Assembly (NCBI RefSeq): GCF_000153765.1
Contig: NZ_DS022294.1
Coordinates: 1,023,456-1,075,362 of the forward strand
Direction: 5' to 3'
DNA: 51,907 nt
Source: Mariprofundus ferrooxydans PV-1
GTDB taxonomy: Bacteria > Pseudomonadota > Zetaproteobacteria > Mariprofundales > Mariprofundaceae
This document shows positions 1 through 10,298 of this stretch, in pieces. A program made the translations under genes and the position numbers. Position 1 is the first letter of the stretch, and each line of letters starts with the position of its first letter. Below the pieces are notes generated by a model, which saw only the letters and a program-made list of their open reading frames with translations, ran no database searches and had not been told where the DNA came from.

Positions 1-268
1 GCGTATTGCGTGCGATGTCGCGGGTCATACAGGACCTCAGGCGCAGTTGGAAATCCGCACTATCGGCCAGGTGTATAAAGGCCGCAGCTGGGTCAATGCC
101 CAGCTCAAGCAGAAGGTGGCAGATGACCTCTTCAGTGCATTTGAAGAACAGTTGGCCAGCACACAGGCGCATGCGCAAAAACCGGCACCAGCTCAGGCAA
201 CCCCTGCCACTACAGCAACGCCTGCTGATGAGTCTGTCGCCACTCCCCAAAGTCTGGATAATCAATAA
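1..268 (+). CDS. 3' end of an unidentified protein gene (partial)
   Basis: The reading frame is open from the left edge and ends with TAA at 266-268, so only the last 88 or so residues are visible. An ATG at 47 lies inside a frame that continues upstream with sensible residues, so I treat it as internal. The visible part has a mixed stretch (IRTIGQVYKGRSWVNAQLK) followed by an amphipathic segment and a tail rich in Ala, Gln, Pro and Thr, which looks unstructured. I do not recognise the family. The gene runs towards the end of the oppositely oriented trp operon. Confidence 0.5.
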   Translation, partial: RIACDVAGHTGPQAQLEIRTIGQVYKGRSWVNAQLKQKVADDLFSAFEEQLASTQAHAQKPAPAQATPATTATPADESVATPQSLDNQ

Positions 269-431
269 TCCATTACCACAGAGAGTTTCGCGGAGTAAAT
301 CTTATTAGTCGGGTTGCCCTGTTTGTGATTTAATTGGCCAGTTTGAGCACCGCAGATAAATAATAGCGGCATTTTCCGAATTGCTTTAACTCTGTCTAAT
401 GTTGCCTGTGCAGCGGTGAATCTTTTTCGAC

Positions 432-1226
432 TTACGACTGGACGGCGATCAGCTCGGCCAGAGCCGCGCCCGGCTCGGGTTGGCGCATCAGCGATTCTCC
501 GATCAGGAAGCCATAGACACCGGCTGCGTTCATGGCTGCAATATCATTACGGGTGAAGATGCCGGACTCAGTGATCACCGTCCGCTGATCACCCATCAAG
601 CCAAGCAGCTCCAGCGTCGTATCAAGTGTGGTATCAAAGGTATGCAGGTTGCGGTTGTTGATACCCATCAGTTCGGTGTCCAGTTTCATTGCCCGTTCGA
701 GCTCTGCAGCATTGTGAACCTCCGGCAATACCGATAGTCCGAGATCCCGGGCGCAGGCGGTTAGCTCCAGTGCGAGCGTGTCATCCACCATAGCCAGTAT
801 CACCAGAATGGCATCGGCCCCCATCGCCTTGGCTTCGATGATCTGATAAGGATCGAGCATGAAATCCTTGCGCAGAATCGGCAACGAGACCGCTTTTCTT
901 ATATCACGGACATAACTGTCGGCACCCTGAAAATAGTTCACATCGGTGAGTACGGAGAGGCAGCTGGCACCGCCGCTTGCGTAGGATCGGGCGATAGCAA
1001 CCGGATCAAAATCAGGCCGGATAACGCCTTTTGACGGGCTGGCCTTCTTCACTTCGGCAATTACGGCATTCTGCTTGTTATTTATCCGGCTGCTCAGCGC
1101 ACCGGCAAAGTCGAGAGGAGTGCAGGCGGCAGCCAATGCCAGCAATTCGGATTCCGGGTGCTGCTGCTTACAAGTTGTTACCCAGCCGCGTTTATATTCG
1201 GCGATTTCATTCAGAATTGAGCTCAT
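432..1226 (-). CDS. trpC: Indole-3-glycerol phosphate synthase
   Basis: This enzyme closes the indole ring from carboxyphenylaminodeoxyribulose phosphate, the fourth tryptophan step. The 264-residue product has the family's usual length. The TIM-barrel motifs [11 protein letters not shown], the [15 protein letters not shown] strand carrying a catalytic lysine, [10 protein letters not shown], and ITESGI followed by FLIGESLMR near the end are all present. The frame is open upstream to 1376, but that part overlaps trpD and looks non-coding. ATG 1226, preceded by an AAAGGAT stretch, matches the family N-terminus. It is the last gene of trpEGDC, 23 bases after trpD. There is no TrpF fusion as in Escherichia coli. 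I saw no convincing terminator downstream. Confidence 0.96.
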   Translation of the reverse strand: MSSILNEIAEYKRGWVTTCKQQHPESELLALAAACTPLDFAGALSSRINNKQNAVIAEVKKASPSKGVIRPDFDPVAIARSYASGGASCLSVLTDVNYFQGADSYVRDIRKAVSLPILRKDFMLDPYQIIEAKAMGADAILVILAMVDDTLALELTACARDLGLSVLPEVHNAAELERAMKLDTELMGINNRNLHTFDTTLDTTLELLGLMGDQRTVITESGIFTRNDIAAMNAAGVYGFLIGESLMRQPEPGAALAELIAVQS

Positions 1227-1249
1227 GTCGCTTGGGTATCCTTTAGGGT

Positions 1250-2305
1250 TCAGGGTTTTGCCTGTTGAGTGAAGGCGATCAGTTCGTCCAGCTTTTGCCG
1301 GACTCTGCCTGAATCGATAGCCCGGGCAGCCATGACAAGTCCATCTGCGATGCCGTCCACGCGGCCGGCAACCCACAGGGCGGCCGCGGCATTGAGCAAT
1401 ACGATATCGCGCCCTGCTCCGGTCTGGCCTGCGAAGATATGCTGCAGGATGGCGGCATTGGTGGCTGCATCATCGCCGGCCAGTGCAGAAGGTGCGGCGT
1501 AGGGCATGCCGAAGGCGGAGGGGTCGATTTCAAAGCGGATCGGTGGTTGGTCGGCCTGAACCAGTATGGCATCGGTGATATCGGTGGTGGTAATCTCATC
1601 GAGCCCGTCACGCCCGTGCACAACGAGGGCCCGCCTGATGCCGAGTTGCTGCAATGCTCCTGCAACCAGCTCCAGCTTATCTTTGGAGAACACACCCAGC
1701 ACCTGATATTCAGCGCCGGCGGGATTGGTCAACGGACCGAGCAGGTTGAAAATCGTACGTACGCCGAGCTCACGTCGCACTGGCCCGGCAAAATGCATGG
1801 CCGGATGCAGCTTTTGGGCAAACAGAAAGCCGATGCCAACCGCATCAATGCTGTCGGAGACCTGAATCGGGCTCAAATCCAGGTTGACGCCAAGCGCTTC
1901 CAGCACGTCAGCCGACCCGGACTTCGACGTCATGGCGCGGTTGCCATGCTTGGCCACGGGTACACCGCAGGCAGCAACAACCAGGGACGTAGCCGTTGAG
2001 ATGTTGAACAGCTTGGCGCCACCTTTGCCGCCGGTTCCGCCAGTTCCACAGGTGTCGATCAATCCTTTCGCGTTGGGCGATATGCGGGTTGAGGCTGCGC
2101 GCATGGCTTTGGCCGCGCCGGCAATAATATCGGCCGATTCTCCGCGTATGGAGAGGCCAAGCAGGATGGCGCCAATCTGTCCGGGTGTTGCATAGCCGCC
2201 CATGATTTCGCCGAACACCTGTTCAGTTAGTTCGCCGCTAAGAACCTCACCAGACTGCAGCAGGCGAATGGCTTGCTGCGTGGCAAGGGGGGCTGCTGAA
2301 GTCAT
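1250..2305 (-). CDS. trpD: Anthranilate phosphoribosyltransferase
   Basis: TrpD transfers phosphoribosyl from PRPP to anthranilate in the cytoplasm. The 351-residue protein has the normal length. The PRPP-binding loop [10 protein letters not shown] lies near residue 85, followed by [27 protein letters not shown]-type sequence split over two motifs, and GPLTNPAG near residue 190. It is a stand-alone TrpD rather than a TrpGD fusion. Its ATG (2303-2305) overlaps the TGA of trpG (2302-2304) as ATGA, which suggests translational coupling. The gene lies third in the trpEGDC unit. Confidence 0.96.
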   Translation of the reverse strand: MTSAAPLATQQAIRLLQSGEVLSGELTEQVFGEIMGGYATPGQIGAILLGLSIRGESADIIAGAAKAMRAASTRISPNAKGLIDTCGTGGTGGKGGAKLFNISTATSLVVAACGVPVAKHGNRAMTSKSGSADVLEALGVNLDLSPIQVSDSIDAVGIGFLFAQKLHPAMHFAGPVRRELGVRTIFNLLGPLTNPAGAEYQVLGVFSKDKLELVAGALQQLGIRRALVVHGRDGLDEITTTDITDAILVQADQPPIRFEIDPSAFGMPYAAPSALAGDDAATNAAILQHIFAGQTGAGRDIVLLNAAAALWVAGRVDGIADGLVMAARAIDSGRVRQKLDELIAFTQQAKP

Positions 2306-2868
2306 ACGCTTGTCTCCAGAAAATTCTTCAGCATCTGATGCCCGTGTTCGGTCAGGATGGATTCCGGATGGAATTGCAGACCGAAGGTGGGGTGCTCGCG
2401 ATGGCGCAGGCCCATCAATTCACCTTCCGGCGTCCATGCGGTTTTGACCAGACAATCGGGCAGCGGTTCCGGTACAATCAGTGAATGGTAGCGCGTGGCT
2501 GTGAACGGAGAGGGGAGTCCGGCAAAGATAGCAGCACCATCATGCTCAATCGGGCTGGTTTTTCCGTGCATCAGGCGCGGCGCGCGAATGACCTGGCCTC
2601 CGAATACGGCGGAGATTGACTGATGGCCGAGGCATACGCCGAGAATCGGTATTTCGCCGGAAAAGCGGCGGATCAGATCCATTGAGATACCCGCCTCGTA
2701 TGGTGTGCGGGGGCCGGGTGAAACCAGAATATGGTCAGGCTGCATGGCGGCAATTTCGTCCAGCGTGATTTTATCGTTTCGATGCACCAGAGGCGTCTCG
2801 CCCAGTTCACCCAGATACTGAACCAGATTAAAGGTGAACGAATCGTAGTTGTCGATGACCAGAATCAT
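2302..2868 (-). CDS. trpG: Anthranilate synthase glutaminase subunit (TrpG/PabA type)
   Basis: This class I glutamine amidotransferase feeds ammonia to TrpE, and the same subunit often also serves p-aminobenzoate synthesis. The 188-residue product starts [20 protein letters not shown]. It carries the oxyanion motif [12 protein letters not shown], the nucleophile loop LGVCLGHQ with Cys near residue 79, and the catalytic His-Glu in [11 protein letters not shown]. The frame continues upstream to 3246 inside trpE, but ATG 2868 gives the exact family start. It begins one base beyond the trpE stop and overlaps trpD by four bases. No trp-specific or pab-specific feature lets me separate the two roles; the location favours trp. 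Confidence 0.95.
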   Translation of the reverse strand: MILVIDNYDSFTFNLVQYLGELGETPLVHRNDKITLDEIAAMQPDHILVSPGPRTPYEAGISMDLIRRFSGEIPILGVCLGHQSISAVFGGQVIRAPRLMHGKTSPIEHDGAAIFAGLPSPFTATRYHSLIVPEPLPDCLVKTAWTPEGELMGLRHREHPTFGLQFHPESILTEHGHQMLKNFLETSV

Positions 2869-2869
2869 G

Positions 2870-4306
2870 TTACACCTTCTTCCCTTTCGGTTGCGCTTCC
2901 GCCAGTGCCACGGCGCGGAACATGGCCGTTGCCTTGTTGACGCATTCGGTATGCTCACGCTCTGGCACCGAATCGGCAACGATGCCGGCCCCGGCCTGGA
3001 TATGTACTTCATTGCCGTGAATGACGGCCGTGCGAATGGCGATCGCTGTGTCCATGCGCTCGCCGCCAAAACCGATATAGCCGACGGTGCCCGCATAGGG
3101 GCCTCGTGCAACAGGCTCCAGCTCATGGATGATTTCCATCGCCCGCACCTTGGGGGCGCCGGATACGGTGCCGGCCGGGAATGTAGCAGCCAGCAGGTCG
3201 AGTGAGTCGACATCATCGCGCAGGGTGCCTTCAACCTGGGAGACAATATGCATGACGTGCGAATAGCGCTCGATCACCATCGATGATGTAAGCTCCACCG
3301 TGCCGTATTGGCAAACACGCCCCAGATCGTTGCGACCGAGATCCACCAGCATGACATGCTCGGCGAGTTCCTTGGCATCGGCCAGCAGTTCGGTCTCCAG
3401 GGCCTTGTCTTCTATTGCAGTTTTACCGCGCGGGCGGGTGCCGGCAATAGGGCGAACGACCGCCTTGTCCATATCGCGACGCACCAGAATTTCCGGCGAT
3501 GAACCGACCAGTATCGTGTCGCCGATATGCAGGTAGAACAGGTAAGGTGACGGATTGATATGACGTACGGCACGATAGATATCAAATGGCATGCAGTTTA
3601 ACGGACGTGAAAAGCGCTGGCTCAAGACCACCTGAAAAATGTCGCCGGCCAGAATGTATTCCCGTGCCTTGCTTACCGCAGCCTCGAAATCGGCCTGTGA
3701 TGTTTGTGCCCGTGGTGCGGCAACACCTGATGTGTCGGCATCGAGCCTCAGTACCTGAGCCACTTCGCCTTCATTAAGGCTGGCTTCCATGCGGTTGAGT
3801 GCTACTTCCGCAGCTTCCGTCTGGTCGGCAGGCAGGCGTACGCAGCAGGTCAGTGTGCCGCGCAGGTTATCGAATACCATAAAGCGGTCGACCAGCAGGC
3901 AGGCCGATTCAGGTGCCCCAACCGGATCGGGCAGGTCAGCCGGAATATCTTCAAAATGCGAGACCAGTTGATAGCCGAAATAACCGACGGCGCCGCCGGC
4001 AAAGGGCAGGTCATGCTCGGCCAGAAAGGGCTCTTCCAGCACATGCTCCCGCAACCAGGCGAGAATATCTCCCTCATAGATCTCTTCATGTCCGTCGCGG
4101 TAGTGCAGTCGCGTCTGTGTTCCATCCGCGGTCGCCCGACAGGCAGGGTTCATGCCGAGAATGCTATAACGGCCCCACTGCTCGCCCCCCTCGGCTGACT
4201 CGAACAGAAAACAGTCACCGCGCTCAACCATGCGGGAAAACAGACCCGGTGGCGTCAGACAGTCGGCAGAGAGGGTGCGGCGGAACAGATGCATGGGAGG
4301 GTTCAT
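2870..4306 (-). CDS. trpE: Anthranilate synthase component I
   Basis: TrpE converts chorismate to anthranilate with ammonia from TrpG and is usually the tryptophan-feedback point. The protein has 478 residues, a little under the typical 490-520. The C-terminal chorismate-binding domain contains [19 protein letters not shown], the PIAGTRPRG motif, [12 protein letters not shown], the [11 protein letters not shown] region and [11 protein letters not shown]. The N-terminal LES-type tryptophan-binding signature is altered to [15 protein letters not shown], keeping the ES pair. ATG 4306 is used; an ATG four codons later is the alternative. It is the first gene of trpEGDC. A tRNA gene on the other strand begins only 41 bases upstream, which leaves little room for a leader peptide. 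Confidence 0.95.
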   Translation of the reverse strand: MNPPMHLFRRTLSADCLTPPGLFSRMVERGDCFLFESAEGGEQWGRYSILGMNPACRATADGTQTRLHYRDGHEEIYEGDILAWLREHVLEEPFLAEHDLPFAGGAVGYFGYQLVSHFEDIPADLPDPVGAPESACLLVDRFMVFDNLRGTLTCCVRLPADQTEAAEVALNRMEASLNEGEVAQVLRLDADTSGVAAPRAQTSQADFEAAVSKAREYILAGDIFQVVLSQRFSRPLNCMPFDIYRAVRHINPSPYLFYLHIGDTILVGSSPEILVRRDMDKAVVRPIAGTRPRGKTAIEDKALETELLADAKELAEHVMLVDLGRNDLGRVCQYGTVELTSSMVIERYSHVMHIVSQVEGTLRDDVDSLDLLAATFPAGTVSGAPKVRAMEIIHELEPVARGPYAGTVGYIGFGGERMDTAIAIRTAVIHGNEVHIQAGAGIVADSVPEREHTECVNKATAMFRAVALAEAQPKGKKV

Positions 4307-4307
4307 G

Positions 4308-4336
4308 TTGACAAGCCTGAGTGGCCGCGCTTAAAT
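4308..4336 (+). promoter_or_regulatory. Sigma-70 promoter of the tRNA-Ala gene
   Basis: A perfect -35 box TTGACA (4308-4313) is followed, after exactly 17 bases, by TTAAAT (4331-4336), which matches the -10 consensus at four of six positions. Transcription would start near 4343, a few bases before the mature tRNA end at 4348. The stretch after the -10 box is GC-rich (GCGCG), as in stringently controlled stable-RNA promoters. The -35 box lies immediately beside the trpE start codon on the other strand. Confidence 0.7.
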
Positions 4337-4347
4337 GCGCGTCCTTC

Positions 4348-4423
<76 letters not shown>

Positions 4424-4431
4424 AATAGAGA

Positions 4432-4458
4432 ACCGGGCGCATTGCGTCCGGTTTTTTT
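4432..4458 (+). terminator. Rho-independent terminator after tRNA-Ala
   Basis: A nine-pair stem ACCGGGCGC/GCGTCCGGT with one G-T pair closes on the loop ATT. Seven T residues follow directly (4452-4458). It begins eight bases after the tRNA CCA end and fits a single-gene tRNA transcript. Confidence 0.88.
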
Positions 4459-4569
4459 ATGCCCTGATGTGAGTGAAATACGCATGCAGCGAAGGTTATC
4501 TATTCTGCCTGTTGCGTGCTATCCCTAATTCTCTGCGTTACAGTGGCATGAAGTGATCGGGAGGCATGA

Positions 4570-5877
4570 ATGTCCATCGAGAAGATGACTGAACTGCTGA
4601 ACAAGCAGAAGCTGGTTGAAGCGGTGAGCCTTGGGCAGGAGTCGCCTCGCCATGAGCTTATCGAAACAGTTGTGCACCGCCAGCATAAGGCGGAACTGCA
4701 GCATTTCATTGCTTCTCTGCCAACAGGGGAGATCAGCAGCATACTGGAAACACTCAGACTGGATGATGCCCGCCTGCTCTGGGAGCAGATTCCGCAGGAG
4801 AGGGAAAATGATATCCTGTGGGAGTTGGTTGATGAACGCAGGCAGGAGCTTGTCGGGGATCGTGAGCCGAGTTTTACAGAGAGCCAGCTTAATGCCTTTG
4901 AGCTTGTGGATGGCAAACTGCGGCAGATTGCCATCACCGGACGCGGTGATCTGGAGAGTGTCAGGCCTGTTTGGGTTGATTTGCTTAATGTTACGAAGGC
5001 AGAGCGCCAGTATGTCGGCCAGCATTTCGGCCTCTTGCTTCCCGATCCCGGCGACACCATTGATCTTGAAGTCAGCTCCCGCTTTCATATTGAAGAGAAC
5101 GGTGCAATCCACTTTCATTCGAATTTCCTGCTGGATCGGGACGATGACGCACGCAGCATCCCTGTGGCCTTTATTCTCTACGAAGGTATTTTGTTTTCCA
5201 TGCATAATGCGGAATTACCCGCTTTTCGCCTGCAACGCCGTCGAGCCAGACTGCAGCCAGGCTCGGTCTCGGACTGTCATGATCTGTTGCTGGATTTGTA
5301 TAGTGCTGACATAGAGTACTCAGCGGATGCGCTGGAAGATATGTATGATACCTTGCGTATGGTTGGCAATCAGGTGTTAAGCGAAACGATGAGCGATGCG
5401 GAGGCGGCAGCTATTCTGGCGGATATTGCTGAAGAAGAGGATATGAACGGCCGCATTCGTAGTAACATCCTGGATACCCAGAGAGCTCTGTCATTTCTGT
5501 TGCGCTGCAAGATTCTGATGCCCCATCAGCAGGATGATGCAAGACAGACATTGCAGGATATCGAGTCACTGAACAGCCATACCTCATTCCTGTTTGGTAA
5601 AATAAATTTTTTGATGGATGCCACCATTGGTTTCATCAATATCAACCAGAACAAACGGGTCTCGCAGCTGACTATTTTTGGTGTGGTTTTCATGCCTATT
5701 AACATTCTCGCCGGTATGGGCGGGATGTCCGAGTTTTCGATGATGACAAAGGGGATACCATGGCCGATCGCATATGCGTCATTTGCTGTCGGGGTCGGCC
5801 TGCTCGGCTGGTTCACCTATGTCTTGCTCAGGCACATGGAAAACAAGCGACTCAGGCAACGGGGCAAGGTGTTCTAG
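4570..5877 (+). CDS. CorA-like divalent cation transporter with an MgtE_N-like N-terminal domain
   Basis: This 435-residue protein is probably an inner-membrane magnesium or other divalent-cation channel. Residues about 1-95 are helical repeats of the MgtE_N kind (for example LPTGEISSILETLRLDDARL). The middle part resembles the CorA cytoplasmic funnel. The last 75 residues contain two membrane helices with LFGKINFLMDATIGFIN before the first. Where CorA proteins carry GMN, this one has GMGGMSEF at residues 382-389, an acidic variant I recall from a CorA subgroup. ATG 4570 follows a good GGGAGG site. The regulatory domain of one Mg transporter class joined to the pore of another is unusual. Specificity cannot be read from sequence. 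Confidence 0.8.
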   Translation: MSIEKMTELLNKQKLVEAVSLGQESPRHELIETVVHRQHKAELQHFIASLPTGEISSILETLRLDDARLLWEQIPQERENDILWELVDERRQELVGDREPSFTESQLNAFELVDGKLRQIAITGRGDLESVRPVWVDLLNVTKAERQYVGQHFGLLLPDPGDTIDLEVSSRFHIEENGAIHFHSNFLLDRDDDARSIPVAFILYEGILFSMHNAELPAFRLQRRRARLQPGSVSDCHDLLLDLYSADIEYSADALEDMYDTLRMVGNQVLSETMSDAEAAAILADIAEEEDMNGRIRSNILDTQRALSFLLRCKILMPHQQDDARQTLQDIESLNSHTSFLFGKINFLMDATIGFININQNKRVSQLTIFGVVFMPINILAGMGGMSEFSMMTKGIPWPIAYASFAVGVGLLGWFTYVLLRHMENKRLRQRGKVF

Positions 5878-5924
5878 ATGTGGCGATCTGAAATGGCTGT
5901 CGCTGATTCCGGACAAAAGACGCT

Positions 5925-6635
5925 ATGCTATCGGATACCGCGATGACGGATATGCTGATCAAACTGGTGGCGGCATGGATGCTGCTGGCCGGCGTGGCAT
6001 TGTGGGCCAGGCGTGAGCAGCTGGGGCTCTCGCAGCGGATGCTGGTGGCTTCGGCACGCGGTCTGGTGCAGTTGCTGGCGCTGGCATTCGTGCTGCACTG
6101 GATTTTTGATATTCGCTCACATATTGCACAGGCTGCCTTGATTGCCGTATTTTGTATGCTGGCGGCTCATAACAGCGCCAGCCATTATGATGGCAAGGTA
6201 TCCACATGGGTGGCTGCTGCGACAGGTCTGATCTGCGGTTGCCTGCTAACGTTGCCCTGGTTGGCATGGGCTGGCGCCATTGGTGATGATACCCGAACGC
6301 TGGTGCCGCTGGGCAGCATGATTGCCGCCAATGGCATGAACGCCGTATCGATCATGTTTGAACGGATGAAGTCGGGCAGCGTGGTGGGCGAAGGCATGAA
6401 AACGGCGATGATTCCGACGATTGATACCCTGCGTGTGGTGGGACTGGTGCATATGCCGGGTATTTTTGTCGGTATGGTGTTGGCCGGCGCTGCCGCGCTG
6501 GATGCAGCGGCGGCGCAGCTGGTGGTGCTCTACATGATTATTGCCTCCAGCTTCACATCCTGTCTGGTCAGCGTTTTGATGATGAATCATGTGCAGAAGC
6601 GTGGAGGAGCAGGTGCCGGATCTCCCGATGTGTGA
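5925..6635 (+). CDS. FetB/UPF0014-type ABC transporter permease (putative iron exporter)
   Basis: The 236-residue hydrophobic protein has about six or seven membrane helices. It carries the family signature IPTIDTLRVVGLVHMPGIFVG near residues 165-185, followed by VLAGAAALDAA. In Escherichia coli, FetB works with the ATPase FetA to export iron under oxidative stress. No FetA-type ATPase gene is adjacent here, so the partner must lie elsewhere or be lost. The start is uncertain: ATG 5925 has a weak AAAAG upstream, and ATG 5943 is also possible. It lies 47 bases after the CorA-like gene and may share its transcript. Confidence 0.82.
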   Translation: MLSDTAMTDMLIKLVAAWMLLAGVALWARREQLGLSQRMLVASARGLVQLLALAFVLHWIFDIRSHIAQAALIAVFCMLAAHNSASHYDGKVSTWVAAATGLICGCLLTLPWLAWAGAIGDDTRTLVPLGSMIAANGMNAVSIMFERMKSGSVVGEGMKTAMIPTIDTLRVVGLVHMPGIFVGMVLAGAAALDAAAAQLVVLYMIIASSFTSCLVSVLMMNHVQKRGGAGAGSPDV

Positions 6636-6753
6636 CAGCTCTTTTCATTTCACCCTTCAATCTTATCCATTTTCTTGAACTGACACCCCTTTCCTGCGAC
6701 GCTTGCATGATGTATCGGGAGAAGGGATTTTTGTTTGATGGAGTCGCCAGACG

Positions 6754-9700
6754 ATGCGCTTGAAGCGCATTGAGCTGGCCGGCTTCAAATCTTTTGTCGA
6801 CCCCACCCGTATTGAACTGGGTGAGGGTATCACCGCCATCGTTGGGCCCAATGGTTGCGGCAAGTCGAATATCATTGATGCCCTGCGCTGGGTACTGGGC
6901 GAGCATTCAGCCCGCCACCTGCGCGGCGGGGTGATGGATGACCTGATCTTTCAGGGTTCCGACACGCGGCCCCCGGTCTCGGTGTGTGATGTTGAACTGA
7001 CTTTTTCCGTGGAGCATGGCCAGCTTGCGCCCCCCTATCATGAACTGGAGGAGATCTCCGTGCGCAGGCGACTGATGCGGGAGGGCGGTTCCGATGCGTT
7101 TATTAATGGCAAGATGGTGCGACTGAAAGATATTATCGATCTGTTTCTCGATACGGGTATCTCCACCCGCGCCTATGCCATTGTCGAACAGGGCTCGATA
7201 GCGCGTATGGTAACAGCCAGGCCGGAAGAGCGACGGATGATTTTCGAGGAAGCGGCCGGGGTGATGAAGTATCGCTCTCGTCGTCGTGAAGCCGAACGAC
7301 GTATGAAAGATACCCGTCAGAACCTTGATCGTGTACTCGATCTGCTGGAAGAGGTGCGTACGCAGTGCCGGAGTTTGAAGCAGCAGGCTTCGCGTGCGGA
7401 GCGGTTCCGTAGTTTGCAGCAAGACTTCAGCAGGCTGGAGTCGTTGGGCCTGGCTTTGCGTTTCGGGGCACTGCAGAAGCAGTGTGCCGAAGTCGAACAA
7501 CAGCTTCAGCTTGCACAACGCGATCAGGCGGAAACTGCCGGTAAACTGGCCACATGTGAGCATGCCAGTAACGAAGCCAGAGCGCAGATGCAGCGCTGTG
7601 AGGAGCAGGCGCAGGCTCAACAGGACCAGCTGCGTGTGGCGGAGCAGCAACGGGCCGCTTTGCAGCAACAGGCGGAGCGCATGGCCGGGGAGCGCAGGTT
7701 GCTTGGCGAGCGCCAGCATACTCTGGAGGCCCGTATTGAAGAGGGCGCTGCACATATCCAGCGGGTTGCAGGCGAGGTGGATCATGCGCAGGCGGCGATT
7801 GATGCGCAGGATGACAGTGTGTTGCAGGCCCAGCGTGCCCGTGCTGCAGATGCTGTGGAGCAGGCTTTGCAGCATTATCGTCAGCAGGGGCTGGAGCGAG
7901 ACCGGCTGCTGGCAGAGTATGAACGACTCAAACGTGACCGGGAGCAGGCTGAGTCTCTGCGCCAACAGGCGGGCGAGGCTGCGCTGCGTCTGTCAGAACG
8001 GCATACTCAGCTCAATGGTCAGCTCGAGCAGATGCAGGAGCAGCGCATAGCGGTGCTGGATCAGCTCGGTGAGTACAGGCAGCTGTTGGATCAGGCCCTG
8101 CAGGCTCAGGCAGAGAAAGATCAGGTGCTGGAGGTGGCGGCAGAGGAGCTGGAACGCGGTCGTGGTGCGCGTGACGAAGCAGCGCAGGCGTTATCCGGGG
8201 CGGAGGCCACGCTACGTGAGCATGCGGGGCTGGTTCAGGAGTTGACAGCGCGCACCCGCAATCAGGATGTGGATGAATCTCTGCGTGAAGCATTGAAGGT
8301 AGAGGGCGCAGTGTGGATGGATGAGGCACTGCATGTGCCGGAAGGGCTGGAAGAGGCTGTTGCGGCAGCCTTGCGCGGTCGTTCGGCAGACGCACTGATG
8401 CCGTCGGATGGAGGTGGGAGGGAATGGTCCTCTCTGATTGCGCGGGTTTCGACAGCACCTGTCGCGATGTTTGTTGCCGGCGCTAACGCCTCAGGTCATT
8501 CGGCCTCAAAGCCTGCAGGTAGCCGTTCTCTGGCGGAAGCCATCGGCTTGGGCAAAGGTGATCCGATGCGTGTTGTGTTTGCACCGGTTTTTCTGGTCGA
8601 ACGGATCGAAGATGCCATCGGCCATGACGTGGCATGTGTCAGCCTCGATGGCTGGCGTTATGAGCCGCAGGGCTGGTTTGTACCGCCGGTCGGTAATCGT
8701 CTGGCACGGCGCATGGCCGTGAAGCGACAACTAAAGGAGCAGCAGCTGGTACTGGCTACCGCAGAGGCGACATTGTCCGGGGTGCGCGCTGACTTTGAAC
8801 AGGTACAGGCGCAACTGGAGCAACGGCAGCATCAGTGGCAGCAAGCCCATCTGGACAAGACGGCTGCGGATAGTGCTGTGCAGGCAGCAGAATCGGCTAT
8901 TGCACGACTGCAGGCAGAGTCGACAGGTGTGGATGAGCGGTTGCAGCGACTGACTGCCGACTTAGACGATGTCGCGGCTCAGCAACGCCACTGGCAGCAA
9001 CAGCTGGATGAGGTGAATGATATCGATCAGGAGAGGTTGGTTGACGCCGAAGCGGCACTGGATGGCAGCTCTGCAGGGATGCATGCGGCCGAGCATGCGC
9101 TGAACCGGGTGCGCTCAGAGCTGGCGGAGGCCGAGCAATCGCTGGCCCTGTTTGTGCAGGCCAGAGATAACCTTCAGCATCAGTACCAGCGCTTGCAGAG
9201 TGAAAGAGAGCGGTTGATCGAGCAGCGGGAGACAGACCGGGAGCGTCTGGCTCAAGTGGCTTTGGAGCTGATGCAGGCCAATAAACACTCCGATCTGGAT
9301 GCGCAAATGCTGGCGGCATCGGCGGCAGTCGAGCAGGCGCATGTGGCGATGAATCAGCTTCGACAGCAGGGACATGTACAGCAGCAGGTTGCTCATGAAG
9401 CCGAGCGTGCCGAGCGGCAGGCCAGAGATAGCCTGCAGCAGATGGCGATGAACTGCCAGCGAATTGAACTGGCGCTGGATCAGGATATGAGGCGGCTGCA
9501 GGAGTTGGAAACAGAAGTGCAACAACGCTGTCGACAGTCCGCTGCTTCCCTGCTGGCCGCAACCGACATGGCTGATGCCGATGTCGATGAGGTGATGGCA
9601 CGCAGTCGCGACCTGAGTGAACAACTGAGTCGATTCGGGCCGGTCAACCTGCTGGCCATCAAGGAATTTGAGCAGGCGAACGAGCGAGAGCGTTTTCTGG

Positions 9701-10233
9701 CCGGGCAAGCTGGCGACCTGGAAGCAAGCCTGACGACATTGAACGATACCATTGTGCGTATTGATCGCACCACGCGCCAGCGTTTTCGGGAGGTGTTTGA
9801 GCAGACCAATGCTATTTTCAAGCAAACCTTTCCACAGTTATTTGGCGGTGGCCGGGCTGAGTTGCGACTGGATTCCGACGATATTCTGACGGCAGGCGTG
9901 GAGGTGATCGCTCAGCCGCCTGGAAAATGCTTGCAGGATATAGGCCTGCTTTCCGGTGGGGAGAAGGCACTGACGGCCGTGGCGCTGGTGTTTGCCATCT
10001 TCCGTATCAAGCCTGCACCGTTCTGCGTGCTGGATGAGGTGGATGCGCCACTGGATGATGCCAATGTCGGCCGGTTTGGCGATATGGTGCGCGAACTGGC
10101 GGATCGGGTGCAGTTTATGGCGATTTCTCACAATAAAATAACCATGCAGAAAGCCGACCGTCTGGTTGGTGTCTCCATGCCGGAGCCCGGCGTGTCGCGG
10201 ATAGTCGCGGTAGAGATTGAAGGCGAAACCTGA
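6754..10233 (+). CDS. smc: Chromosome partition protein SMC
   Basis: SMC dimers with ScpA and ScpB load on DNA and extrude loops for chromosome segregation. The 1159-residue product is full length. Walker A GPNGCGKS lies at 31-38, then a long Gln/Glu/Arg-rich coiled coil. A hinge of about 150 residues is centred near 500-650 and contains AVAAALRGRSADALMPSDG. A second coiled coil follows. The signature LSGGEK is at 1066-1071 and Walker B CVLDEVDAPLDD around 1091-1102. ATG 6754 follows a GGAG site, and MRLKRIELAGFKSF is the standard N-terminus. The scpAB genes are not in the window. It appears to be a single-gene unit between two short intergenic gaps. Confidence 0.97.
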   Translation: MRLKRIELAGFKSFVDPTRIELGEGITAIVGPNGCGKSNIIDALRWVLGEHSARHLRGGVMDDLIFQGSDTRPPVSVCDVELTFSVEHGQLAPPYHELEEISVRRRLMREGGSDAFINGKMVRLKDIIDLFLDTGISTRAYAIVEQGSIARMVTARPEERRMIFEEAAGVMKYRSRRREAERRMKDTRQNLDRVLDLLEEVRTQCRSLKQQASRAERFRSLQQDFSRLESLGLALRFGALQKQCAEVEQQLQLAQRDQAETAGKLATCEHASNEARAQMQRCEEQAQAQQDQLRVAEQQRAALQQQAERMAGERRLLGERQHTLEARIEEGAAHIQRVAGEVDHAQAAIDAQDDSVLQAQRARAADAVEQALQHYRQQGLERDRLLAEYERLKRDREQAESLRQQAGEAALRLSERHTQLNGQLEQMQEQRIAVLDQLGEYRQLLDQALQAQAEKDQVLEVAAEELERGRGARDEAAQALSGAEATLREHAGLVQELTARTRNQDVDESLREALKVEGAVWMDEALHVPEGLEEAVAAALRGRSADALMPSDGGGREWSSLIARVSTAPVAMFVAGANASGHSASKPAGSRSLAEAIGLGKGDPMRVVFAPVFLVERIEDAIGHDVACVSLDGWRYEPQGWFVPPVGNRLARRMAVKRQLKEQQLVLATAEATLSGVRADFEQVQAQLEQRQHQWQQAHLDKTAADSAVQAAESAIARLQAESTGVDERLQRLTADLDDVAAQQRHWQQQLDEVNDIDQERLVDAEAALDGSSAGMHAAEHALNRVRSELAEAEQSLALFVQARDNLQHQYQRLQSERERLIEQRETDRERLAQVALELMQANKHSDLDAQMLAASAAVEQAHVAMNQLRQQGHVQQQVAHEAERAERQARDSLQQMAMNCQRIELALDQDMRRLQELETEVQQRCRQSAASLLAATDMADADVDEVMARSRDLSEQLSRFGPVNLLAIKEFEQANERERFLAGQAGDLEASLTTLNDTIVRIDRTTRQRFREVFEQTNAIFKQTFPQLFGGGRAELRLDSDDILTAGVEVIAQPPGKCLQDIGLLSGGEKALTAVALVFAIFRIKPAPFCVLDEVDAPLDDANVGRFGDMVRELADRVQFMAISHNKITMQKADRLVGVSMPEPGVSRIVAVEIEGET

Positions 10234-10298
10234 GGCGCGGGTCGTGAGTCTCGGCAAGAGTCAGTGTGCTCGGCTTACCTTTACTTTTCCCCCATTTT

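Noticed and set aside
6907-7965. A 352-codon minus-strand frame opposite smc
   Set aside because: It is a shadow of the coiled-coil coding region; its Leu/Gln-rich composition comes from the complementary Gln/Ala codons.
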